A DNA stretch of 64,000 nucleotides from Anaerofustis butyriciformans. GTDB lineage: Bacteria > Bacillota > Clostridia > Eubacteriales > Anaerofustaceae. The stretch lies in contig NZ_JAYFFH010000001.1 in assembly GCF_036289385.1 (NCBI RefSeq), forward strand, positions 1 through 64,000, read 5' to 3'. Positions 17,160 to 24,969 of this stretch are shown here, piece after piece (the stretch's first letter is position 1; every line of letters starts with the position of its first letter). Both the position numbers and the translations under genes were made by a program. The notes below the pieces were generated by a model, which saw only the letters and a list, made by a program, of their open reading frames with translations, was not told where the DNA came from and did no database searches.

Positions 17160-17555
17160 ATGGCAATTAGTACACAAGGAACAAAATTAAAAATTACAGG
17201 AACAAAAGGAGAAGAACCTATCAATATTGATGTAGCGATTAAATCATTCCCTGATTTAGGAGCTGCACCGGCAGCAATTGAAGTAACTTGCTTATCAGAT
17301 GATTCACAAAAATTCATCCCTGGTATTAAAGGTATGGCTGCTATGGAATTTGTTGCAAATTATGATGCAAATGTTTTTGAACAATTAGTTGGCGCAGAAG
17401 GTGAAGAATTAACATATAAAATTAACTTTGGTGAAACAGAATATTCTTTCACAGGTAAACATAACGCATTAATCGTAGGTGCTGGTTTAAATGTTGCAGT
17501 AGATATGAAAGTTGTTGTTTTACCAAGTTCAAAAATTTCAAAAAGCATTGCGTAG
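17160..17555 (+). CDS. Phage major tail (tube) protein-like
   Basis: 131 residues, beta-rich, beginning MAISTQGTKLKITG. It has the features of siphovirus tail-tube subunits: a conserved DLGAAPAAIEVTCLSDDS strand-loop region, a tail-tube-type GETEYSFTGKHNALIVG hairpin, and no membrane segment. Codon use is richer in C-ending codons than its neighbours, as in highly expressed structural genes. Its place directly before the frameshifted chaperone supports the call. It would polymerise into the central tube of the tail. Confidence 0.7.
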   Translation: MAISTQGTKLKITGTKGEEPINIDVAIKSFPDLGAAPAAIEVTCLSDDSQKFIPGIKGMAAMEFVANYDANVFEQLVGAEGEELTYKINFGETEYSFTGKHNALIVGAGLNVAVDMKVVVLPSSKISKSIA

Positions 17556-17627
17556 ATAATAAATATAGAGGAGGAAACTCCTCTATAAAAAAGTATTTTA
17601 TAAAATATTTTGAAAGGAAAAAACAAA

Positions 17628-17918
17628 ATGATTATTAACAATAAAACATATACAATACCTGATTTGAATTTTAATGCAATTTGTAAATTGGAAGATATGG
17701 GGATTGCTTTAACTAATATGGATAAAATGATTTTATCTACTGTAAGAGGTTTTTTAGCACTATGTATGAATGGTGATTTTGAAAAAGCGGGAAGCGAATT
17801 GGAAGCACATCTTGAAAATGGAGGTTCTCTTGATGAAATACTACAAGAGATTAATAATGCAGTAGAACAAAGCGGTTTTTTTCAAGCTCTCAACAAGACA
17901 GCGAAGAAGGAAGCTTAA
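17628..17918 (+). CDS. Tail assembly chaperone, short form (gpG-like)
   Basis: 96 residues, mostly helical, MIINNKTYTIPDLNFNAICKLEDMG. The start is ATG 17628 with GAAAGG upstream; a TTG six codons earlier overlaps that site. Size, position between tail tube and tape measure, and the slippery T7 run near the 3' end (17876-17882) identify it as the G-type chaperone that coats the tape measure during tail assembly. The zero-frame product ends KTAKKEA. Confidence 0.75.
   Translation: MIINNKTYTIPDLNFNAICKLEDMGIALTNMDKMILSTVRGFLALCMNGDFEKAGSELEAHLENGGSLDEILQEINNAVEQSGFFQALNKTAKKEA
17876..17882 (+). other. Programmed -1 ribosomal frameshift site (T TTT TTT)
   Basis: In the zero frame the codons are GGT TTT TTT CAA, giving the canonical X XXY YYZ heptamer. 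A -1 slip continues through TCA AGC TCT into an open frame of 139 codons ending at 18301. The zero frame stops only 34 bases downstream, the usual arrangement in lambda-G/GT-like chaperones. Confidence 0.8.
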
Positions 17919-18301
17919 CAGGTATAAAAAGAAAAGAAGAAAAATCTAATATAAAATCTTTAAAGGATTATATTGAGGAAGAATATCTCGTTAATGCACT
18001 TGCCATTGGAATTGATTATAATTTGTTTTGGAAACTTACTCCTAAGGAAGTTACATTTTTTGTTAAAGCATATGAAATAAAGAAAAAAAATGAAATTGAA
18101 AAAATCAATTTTAGTTCATGGATAAATGGTATTTATATATCTCATGCTATTGCAAGTGTTTTAGGAGATAATAATAAATATCCAGGTAAGCCTTTTGAGT
18201 TATTTAATGAAAACAAAGAAGAAGAAGTTAAAAATAATGAAGAGATTTTCAGTGCTTATGTTACTATGTTTAATAATGAATTTGAAAAGAAAGCTAAATA
18301 A
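17882..18301 (+). CDS. Tail assembly chaperone frameshift extension (gpGT-like T domain)
   Basis: This is the -1 frame reached from the slippery site; joined to the first 85 codons it gives a 224-residue G-T fusion. A downstream ATG (18023) exists in the frame, but the frame is open well upstream and no ribosome site serves it. The T part contains LVNALAIGIDYNLFWKLTPKEV and an INGIYISHAIASVL motif, like the DUF of clostridial GT proteins that recruit tail-tube subunits to the tape measure. It is followed by a two-way terminator. Confidence 0.75.
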   Translation, partial: SSSQQDSEEGSLTGIKRKEEKSNIKSLKDYIEEEYLVNALAIGIDYNLFWKLTPKEVTFFVKAYEIKKKNEIEKINFSSWINGIYISHAIASVLGDNNKYPGKPFELFNENKEEEVKNNEEIFSAYVTMFNNEFEKKAK

Positions 18302-18318
18302 TATAGCTTTCTTTTTTT
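18285..18318. terminator. Bidirectional terminator inside the tail module
   Basis: AAAAGAAAGCTA / TAGCTTTCTTTT hairpin at the end of the frameshift extension, shared with the minus-strand gene at 18317. It separates the chaperone transcript from the tape measure gene. Confidence 0.85.
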
Positions 18319-18775
18319 AGTTATTATATCTTTTGATGTATTTTATTTGATTTTTGTTTAGCTTAATATTTAAGTATTCAACAATAGAGGCATAATCTAA
18401 TAGTTTGATATTTGTATTTATATTTTCAAAAGAGTTTTTTAGTGTAAAGCTATATTTTTTATTATTGTCATTAAATACAATATCAATAAATTTTAAAGAC
18501 TTGATAAAATCTTCATTATTATTTATTTTAATTTTGTCTTTAGATAATATTATATAAATTTTTTCTATATTTTGGTATGTAATAAAACATGTAATGTTAG
18601 TATTATATTCAGCAGATAAAATAAGACCCATATCTGTTGCAATAATATAGTATCCGGTACAGGTGCATTTTGAACCGGTCTTAAATTCATAGATTAATTT
18701 TAGTAATCTTTGAGATTTGAATTTAGTAATTAAACTTATTATTTCATATGACGAATTAACTTCTTTTGTTTTCAT
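18317..18775 (-). CDS. Hypothetical cargo gene in the tail module (152 aa)
   Basis: A soluble protein with no recognised family, transcribed against the tail genes. AGAGGT precedes the ATG. Alternating hydrophobic and polar segments (GYYIIATDMGLILSAEYN, FIDIVFNDNNKKYSFTL) suggest a beta-sandwich or PH-like fold with a helical C-terminus; this is only a reading of pattern. Its opposite strand, own terminator and position between chaperone and tape measure mark it as an independent insertion (moron). Confidence 0.65.
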   Translation of the reverse strand: MKTKEVNSSYEIISLITKFKSQRLLKLIYEFKTGSKCTCTGYYIIATDMGLILSAEYNTNITCFITYQNIEKIYIILSKDKIKINNNEDFIKSLKFIDIVFNDNNKKYSFTLKNSFENINTNIKLLDYASIVEYLNIKLNKNQIKYIKRYNN

Positions 18776-19237
18776 TTGAATTACCTCTTGAAAGAAAGAT
18801 TCTTATAATAAAATTATAATTAACCGAAATTAAAAATAAAGTATTATATGCGTTTTGTTTAAATACTCGACAAAAAAAAGTCAATTTTTTGTCAATAATA
18901 ATTATTTAATTTTAAATGATATATTTTTTGTATTAATAAAGGTATTTTAAAGAATAATGATATATTTATATATTAAAATAAAAATTTATAAATGTATATA
19001 GATTATTAAAAATTTTTCTTCAAAATGAAGAATTTTTTATTTATAATAAAATTCTTTTATATTTTATTTTGAATTAATAAAAGGATTAATAAATATTATA
19101 AATCATAAATATTACAATTTTCTACATATATTTTGAATAAAATAAGTAATATCAAATCTTACAAAAATGTTATTGAATAAAGAAAATAAAATGATAAAAT
19201 TAAATTATATAAAAGAACGAAATTTAAGGAGGGAATT
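18776..19237. other. AT-rich spacer without gene
   Basis: 462 bases of very AT-rich DNA hold the promoters of two divergent cargo genes. The only clear structure is a short hairpin TTCTTC/GAAGAA followed by T6 at about 19009-19037. I see no open frame, repeat array or RNA gene. Confidence 0.6.
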
Positions 19238-20395
19238 ATGGGTAAAACAAAGGAAGAAAAAAAGATAGAAAAGTTAAAGGAAAGTATTCTTTTGTGGTTT
19301 AAAAATATGAAAACATATAAAGAAAAACTATCCACGGAAAGTAATGAAAAAAAGATATCTAAATATAATAAAAAAATAGAATCATATTATAGATTTATTA
19401 AAACGGATGTCACAGAATATGTTGATTTGGGAGGAGATATAAATAATATAATATCAGATTTAGATGAAGAAGATAAACTTTTGTTAAATAAACTTTTCCC
19501 ATGTGGAAATAGTGTCGATAGTATAAAAATGAGAGAAATAGTAGACAAAATAGTATTCAGAATGGACAAGGTAAAGAAGCTAAAACAGAAAATGACATTT
19601 GATCCAAATGATGATATAGAAATAAAAGTAAAAAATGATTTATTTAGAGCGTATGAATTTATAGGAACATATATAATGGCTTTGGAAGATAAAAGTCTAA
19701 GAAGTTTCTATAATGAATACTGGCAGTATACAAGGGATTATGAAAATACAAAAGATAAATATTTTACAAAAGAAGAACAAGAAATAATAGCAACAGGACT
19801 TGAATGTTCAAGGGAATATAACGAATATTTCAAAGAAAAACATAAGTTTGCACTTGGGATTTTAGATAAGATAGAAGAGACAGGAGAAAAGTTAATAGAA
19901 GTAGGAGAAAAGATAGGAGACTTTGGAGAGTTGACTCAGGCGAAAGTATGGGTAGATAACTATTATAAAGATGTGTTTCCTCAGATAGTAAAGAATATAG
20001 AAGGCGACATAAAAGGAGGGGAGCTTGAAGAAAAATCCAAAGCAATGACAAGAAGATATATAGAATTTATCTTGTCAAAAGAAGAGACTTCAAAAGCAAT
20101 GGAAGAAAAGCTTTATTATGAAAGAAAAGGAGCTGAAATTATAGAAGAATTAAAAGAGGATTCTCAAAAGGCAAAAGAAAATTTAAAAGGTTTGCTTGGA
20201 AACATATCAAGTATAATGATAGATAAAATGGTAAGAGAAATGGAAAAAGAACCATATATAGCCATTTATGATATGGTAAAGGCAAATGAAGGGGAAGAGA
20301 GGGCAGCATTTATGTTCTTATATGATAGAGAACCTATAATAGAAAGTAAGATAGAAACATTTTCAAAATACAGTTTTGAAAAATTAGGATTATAA
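19238..20395 (+). CDS. Hypothetical helical cargo protein in the tail module (385 aa)
   Basis: A large, highly charged, almost entirely alpha-helical protein without signal peptide or membrane helix and without a family I recognise. GGAGG lies before the ATG. Notable stretches are LLNKLFPCGNSVDSIKMREIV and a Lys/Glu-rich region about 190-320 with coiled-coil character. Codon use, favouring ATA and AGA, differs from the tail genes and resembles the TIR-domain module at 2065. With its own terminator it is a separate unit between chaperone and tape measure. An accessory role such as immunity, exclusion or toxicity is possible by position only. Confidence 0.75.
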   Translation: MGKTKEEKKIEKLKESILLWFKNMKTYKEKLSTESNEKKISKYNKKIESYYRFIKTDVTEYVDLGGDINNIISDLDEEDKLLLNKLFPCGNSVDSIKMREIVDKIVFRMDKVKKLKQKMTFDPNDDIEIKVKNDLFRAYEFIGTYIMALEDKSLRSFYNEYWQYTRDYENTKDKYFTKEEQEIIATGLECSREYNEYFKEKHKFALGILDKIEETGEKLIEVGEKIGDFGELTQAKVWVDNYYKDVFPQIVKNIEGDIKGGELEEKSKAMTRRYIEFILSKEETSKAMEEKLYYERKGAEIIEELKEDSQKAKENLKGLLGNISSIMIDKMVREMEKEPYIAIYDMVKANEGEERAAFMFLYDREPIIESKIETFSKYSFEKLGL

Positions 20396-20412
20396 AATAT
20401 AAAATTAGTTAA

Positions 20413-20443
20413 AAACATCAAACGAGAGTTTGGTGTTTTTTTT
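20413..20443 (+). terminator. Terminator of the helical cargo gene
   Basis: AAAACATCAAAC / GTTTGGTGTTTTTTTT hairpin, ending the cargo transcript before the tape measure gene. Confidence 0.88.
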
Positions 20444-20534
20444 ATTACGAATTTTTGAAAGGGGGGGTTGAATTGAAAGAATAAATTAAATAATTATTTT
20501 TTTAGCCAAAATGAAAAATAGAAAGGAGAAAAAA

Positions 20535-22424
20535 ATGGCAAATAAAAATATTGGAAATATGACAAAAAATATTACAACATTGGCAGATAATATAACACAG
20601 CTTCAAAATAATGTGGGAGTATTAACGGGAGCCGTGGATAATTGTTTGGTAAGTTTTGGCTCTTTTGTTGGAGGTATGGGAGACATTGTAACTTCTGTAT
20701 CAGAAGGTATTAATGCGGTTAAAAGTATAAAAAATACAATAAAAGATTTATATTCAAGTGTAAATAAGAGTGAGGCTATAAAATCTTTTTCAAATGCAGT
20801 ATCAGACGGAACAATTAAAGCCGGAAAATATTTAAAAGATTTTAAAGGAGAATTAAATAACAGTAAAATATCTTTTTCGGATTTTGTAAGTGACGGAAAA
20901 GGAAATATTTTAAAATTTAAAGATGATATTTCAAAATTAGGAGAGAAAGCTTCGAATAGTTTTTCAAAATTTAAAGAATCAATATCTAATGTTAGTTTTA
21001 AAAGCATTAAAGACGGAATAAAGGATCTTCCAAATTTAGTATCAGATAAAATGAGCGCAGCAGGAAATGCACTTACAGCAAATGCAAGTAAGATTGGTTC
21101 CATGGCGGGTTCTCTTTTGTCAGGTGGGATTGTTGCTGCTATTGCTTTAATTGTTGCAACAGTTGTTTCTCTTATTGCTATTTTTAAAGAACTAATGAAG
21201 TCTAATGAAGAGTTTAGAGATAAAATTACAACGGCATGGAATGGTGTTAAAGATGCTTTTGAGCCTGCAATATTAGCCTTTACGGATTTTAAAGAAGCTA
21301 TATTTGGTGGAGAAGGAGATGAAATGACTCCATTTGTAGAGGGGGTTTGTTCCGGAATTGAAGGGCTAATAGAGTCTATTACAGAAGCAGTTGGATTAAT
21401 ATCTGAAATTATTGTTGGACTTTTTGATGTATTAATTGAATTATGGGAAGAATATGGACCAATGATAACAGAATATGTAACAGGATTTTTTGATTTTATT
21501 TCAGAATTAATTTCAGGAGCCGTTGAAATTGTAAAAGGTGTTTTTGATATAATTGTTGGATTATTTACAGGTAACGGAGAATTAATCAAAGAAGGCTTAG
21601 GTTTATTATGGGAAGGTATATGCGGTATATTCTCTGCAGGGCTTGAGTTTGTAGGTTCAATCTTCTCCATGGCATGGGAAGTTATCTGCGGTATTTTCTC
21701 TGTTGTGGCTGAATTCTTTGGAAATGTATTCTCAGCAGGCTGGGAAGCAATTAAAAATGCATTTTCCTTTGTTGGTGAGTTTTTCTCGAACGTATGGAGT
21801 GGAATAAAGAATGTATTTGCAAAAGTCGGCTCATGGTTTGGAAGCATATTTAAAAGTGCTTGGAATGGAATTAAAAACGCATTTTCCGGATGTGTGAAGT
21901 TTTTTAGCAATATCTGGAGCAATATAAAAAGCATGTTCAGTAAAATTGGTACTGCAATAGGTAATGGTATATCAGGAGCTTTTAAGTCTGTGGTTAATGC
22001 AGTTATAAGTTTTGCAAGCGGTATTATCAATGGGTTTATCGGTGCCATAAATAGAGCAATCAGATTAATAAATAAAATACCGGGAGTAGAAATTCCCGTA
22101 ATAGCAAGAGTTTCTTTACCAAGACTTGCAAAAGGCGGTATTGTTGATGCGGGACAAATGTTTATAGCAAGAGAGGCAGGACCTGAACTTGTAGGCTCAT
22201 TTAACGGAAAAACAGCTGTCATGAACAATGACCAAATTGTTGCATCTGTTTCAAAAGGTGTATATTCTGCTGTAAGCGCTGCTTTTGGCTCAAATATGGT
22301 CGGAGGAGATTGGACAATTCAAATAGTTGATAATAACGGCAAAGTGAAATCTCAAGATATTATTACAGCTATCGAAAGAAGAAACAGAAGAGACGGTAAA
22401 ACTATTATTGCATTGGGGGTATAA
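20535..22424 (+). CDS. Phage tail tape measure protein
   Basis: 629 residues starting MANKNIGNMTKN behind AAAGGAG; an in-frame ATG eight codons earlier has no ribosome site. The N-terminal third is helical and polar. A hydrophobic segment at about 190-220 is followed by many glycine/tryptophan-rich repeats of the type GxWxGIKNxF (for example SNVWSGIKNVF and KSAWNGIKNAF), and a C-terminal LPRLAKGGIVDAGQMFIAREAG motif. These are standard tape-measure features: the protein sets tail length and takes part in DNA or payload entry. It is short for the family, predicting a short tail. Confidence 0.9.
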   Translation: MANKNIGNMTKNITTLADNITQLQNNVGVLTGAVDNCLVSFGSFVGGMGDIVTSVSEGINAVKSIKNTIKDLYSSVNKSEAIKSFSNAVSDGTIKAGKYLKDFKGELNNSKISFSDFVSDGKGNILKFKDDISKLGEKASNSFSKFKESISNVSFKSIKDGIKDLPNLVSDKMSAAGNALTANASKIGSMAGSLLSGGIVAAIALIVATVVSLIAIFKELMKSNEEFRDKITTAWNGVKDAFEPAILAFTDFKEAIFGGEGDEMTPFVEGVCSGIEGLIESITEAVGLISEIIVGLFDVLIELWEEYGPMITEYVTGFFDFISELISGAVEIVKGVFDIIVGLFTGNGELIKEGLGLLWEGICGIFSAGLEFVGSIFSMAWEVICGIFSVVAEFFGNVFSAGWEAIKNAFSFVGEFFSNVWSGIKNVFAKVGSWFGSIFKSAWNGIKNAFSGCVKFFSNIWSNIKSMFSKIGTAIGNGISGAFKSVVNAVISFASGIINGFIGAINRAIRLINKIPGVEIPVIARVSLPRLAKGGIVDAGQMFIAREAGPELVGSFNGKTAVMNNDQIVASVSKGVYSAVSAAFGSNMVGGDWTIQIVDNNGKVKSQDIITAIERRNRRDGKTIIALGV

Positions 22425-22426
22425 AA

Positions 22427-22960
22427 ATGGAAAAAGTTATAATTGAAAAAACATATGAAGAATTTAATAACTATATAAAGGAAGGGCTTGAAAAGATAAA
22501 AAATCCCCTTCCTTTTTTAATAGTTGATACGTACGATAAAGAAGGCGTTAAAATGATAAAATACATAGATTTACAGGTTTGCCCTTCATCTTACAGTTGT
22601 GCATTAAAAGAGCTTTTATCTTCTGACAGCGGAAGAACGGAAGATACTACTTATAATAAAATGAAGCTTGGTGAATATGTTGAATTATCGGTTTCATACA
22701 GGGCAATGAGCAGTAACGACTTAAGCATTGTTCTTAATAATTTTTCGGATGAATATGTAACAATATGTTATTTTGATCCAAAGAAAAACGCATATTTAGT
22801 AGATGAATTTTATCTTGGTGAAACAAGCGTGCCTCTTTATAATGGTGCACTTGGATTTTGGGATGGCTTTTCTCTTACACTATCTCAACGAAAAGCCAAT
22901 ACAGATTTTGAAGAGGTTAAAAAAGATGATAATGGGGAAGTTCCAAGTGAGGAGGTTTAA
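22427..22960 (+). CDS. Tail-module protein, probable distal tail component (177 aa)
   Basis: It starts three bases after the tape measure stop and ends three bases before the tail-tip gene, so translation is tightly coupled. The protein is beta-rich with FLIVDTYDKEGVKMIKYIDL near the start, GFWDGFSLTLSQR near the end and an acidic tail. Gene order in siphoviruses (tape measure, distal tail, tail-associated protein) suggests a distal-tail (Dit) or tail-hub role. No family signature was recognised, so the function is positional inference. Confidence 0.65.
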   Translation: MEKVIIEKTYEEFNNYIKEGLEKIKNPLPFLIVDTYDKEGVKMIKYIDLQVCPSSYSCALKELLSSDSGRTEDTTYNKMKLGEYVELSVSYRAMSSNDLSIVLNNFSDEYVTICYFDPKKNAYLVDEFYLGETSVPLYNGALGFWDGFSLTLSQRKANTDFEEVKKDDNGEVPSEEV

Positions 22961-22962
22961 AT

Positions 22963-24969
22963 ATGTCATATAAAATTGATAAGAAAACATTTGATAAAGT
23001 AATGGAAAATACAAGACAGGGAGTTGACATCTCTGTCTTTTTTTCATCGGCAGTTAATTTACCACCGATAGAAACTCCCAAAAATGGTAATACAGAATTA
23101 CTTACTGAAGAAACTGTAAAAAATGAAAAAACTTCAATGAATATAACAGAAAAAAATATTATTGCAGGTTCTTTTTCTATTGATAGATATGTTGCAAGTG
23201 GGGATAACATAGAAATTGGCAGTGCCATAGCGGCAGAATTAAAAATGACTTTGGATAACCACAAAGGAAATTTTGATGATGTTGATTTTAACGGTGCAAA
23301 ACTTTATGTAAGGTTAAAAGTTAAAACAGATGACGGGCTTATTTCATATATTCCAATGGGTGTATTTATGGTAGATGAACAGGTTAAAAATCAAACAACC
23401 GTAGAACTTACTGCTCTTGACGGTTTAGTAGCTTTTGATAAAGTATTTGATTTTTCTTTATATCCTAAAGGTATGAACATTAGGCAGATACTTTATGCTA
23501 TTTTTTCAAAATGCGTAAATGATATTTCACCTGATGAATATTTTATAAATCTTGATTTACCTAATCTTGATTATGTCCCAAGTTCTTATCCGGAGGGAGA
23601 AGAAATAACCTGTAGACAGATTTTACAATGGATTTGTGAGATAACAGGAAGTTGTGCATATATGGATGCAGAGGGGAATTTGAAATTAGAATTCTATGAT
23701 TATTTCTTTGTGCCAAATACAACAGAAGTTTTTAATATTACGCCAAATATCAGATATTCATCAGAATACTCAAACACATCTCTTACATTAAATAAACTTG
23801 TTGTAAACAGTAAAGACGGTAATGTAACAAAAGAAGTTAAGCTTACAAATGAATATACTTTACCATCTGATACAAGTGAGATTGAAGGTGAAGAAAACAA
23901 AGGAGATGAAAGTGTTAATACTCTTCTTTCTTATACTATTGAGGGAAATGAGCTTATTACATCACCTGAAATAGTTGAAAACAAAGAAGATACACCAGAT
24001 GAGGGTGATGTTTCTGGTGGTGAAGATGGCTCATTAGATTTTACAGATGATGAAGAAGAGGTAATATCATATGATGAAACATATGTAAACAAGGTTATAA
24101 ATGGTCTTTCTAATATGAAAGTAATAAACTATCTACCTTTTAAAGCTACAACGATATCACTTCCGTTTTTATGGCCTCTTGCAAAAATAGTTTTTACAGA
24201 TAATATGGGCAATGGGTTTGAAAGTATTGTTACACACCATACTTTTAATTTGAATGGCTCTTCTGAAATTGAAGCAAAGGGGACAACAGAGCAAAAAGCT
24301 AGTTATGCTTCAGCAAATCCTCTTACAAAGCATGAATCTAACATAATAAGCAATGTTAAGGAAGAACTTAAAAAAGAGCTTTCAAAAAGAGAAAAAGACA
24401 TACTTGCTTTAAATAAAATACCAGGGGCAATGCTTGGGCTTTATTCTACATCTAAACGATATGATGACGGCAGTGTTGTTTATTATTATCACAATAAAGA
24501 AACATTAAAAGAAAGTAATATTGTATATGAACTTTCGGGGAATGGTTTTAGATGGACAAATAATTACAACGATGAAGAGCCGATTTGGTCCTTTGGTTTA
24601 AGTGATGAAGGTTCGTTTATTGCAAATTACATAAGTACTGTTGGGATAAATGCAAAATGGATAAATGTTGAATCAAGCGATGAAGTAAAAGAAAATAATC
24701 CTGTTGTTCAAAGTTTCTCTTTAACAGAAACTAATTTAGATGGTGAAAATACTGATTCTTTAGAAGAAACTCAAACAGGAGCGAGTATATATTTAGCAAA
24801 CGGAAATATTGATTTTAAGGTTGGAGAAAATGTTTCAACTAAGATAAATACAATGGGGCTTGAAACTTCAATGGCAAATATAAATAAAAATTTAAGAATA
24901 GGAGATTTTATGTTTGACGGAAGCGAAGGAAATCTCACAATAACATATTTACAAGGAGGAGAAGAATAA
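22963..24969 (+). CDS. Tail-tip / tail-associated protein (668 aa)
   Basis: The N-terminal half resembles prophage tail-hub and endopeptidase-tail proteins (gp18/gp27-like fold): an N-terminal strand region, then MGVFMVDEQVKNQTTVELTALDGL and a helical YPKGMNIRQILYAIF segment. An acidic, low-complexity stretch follows (about 305-365), then a helical linker. The C-terminal domain holds YSTSKRYDDGSVVYYYHN and a repeat-like NLRIGDFMF end, as in minor structural proteins. No clear peptidase motif was seen. It sits at the tail tip between tail hub and fibre. Confidence 0.75.
   Translation: MSYKIDKKTFDKVMENTRQGVDISVFFSSAVNLPPIETPKNGNTELLTEETVKNEKTSMNITEKNIIAGSFSIDRYVASGDNIEIGSAIAAELKMTLDNHKGNFDDVDFNGAKLYVRLKVKTDDGLISYIPMGVFMVDEQVKNQTTVELTALDGLVAFDKVFDFSLYPKGMNIRQILYAIFSKCVNDISPDEYFINLDLPNLDYVPSSYPEGEEITCRQILQWICEITGSCAYMDAEGNLKLEFYDYFFVPNTTEVFNITPNIRYSSEYSNTSLTLNKLVVNSKDGNVTKEVKLTNEYTLPSDTSEIEGEENKGDESVNTLLSYTIEGNELITSPEIVENKEDTPDEGDVSGGEDGSLDFTDDEEEVISYDETYVNKVINGLSNMKVINYLPFKATTISLPFLWPLAKIVFTDNMGNGFESIVTHHTFNLNGSSEIEAKGTTEQKASYASANPLTKHESNIISNVKEELKKELSKREKDILALNKIPGAMLGLYSTSKRYDDGSVVYYYHNKETLKESNIVYELSGNGFRWTNNYNDEEPIWSFGLSDEGSFIANYISTVGINAKWINVESSDEVKENNPVVQSFSLTETNLDGENTDSLEETQTGASIYLANGNIDFKVGENVSTKINTMGLETSMANINKNLRIGDFMFDGSEGNLTITYLQGGEE

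Noticed and set aside
20603..22228. A 541-codon open frame on the minus strand opposite the tape measure gene
   Set aside because: It has proline-rich, low-complexity composition, no ribosome site and lies wholly antisense to a well-supported tape measure gene; it is a product of the biased codon pattern.
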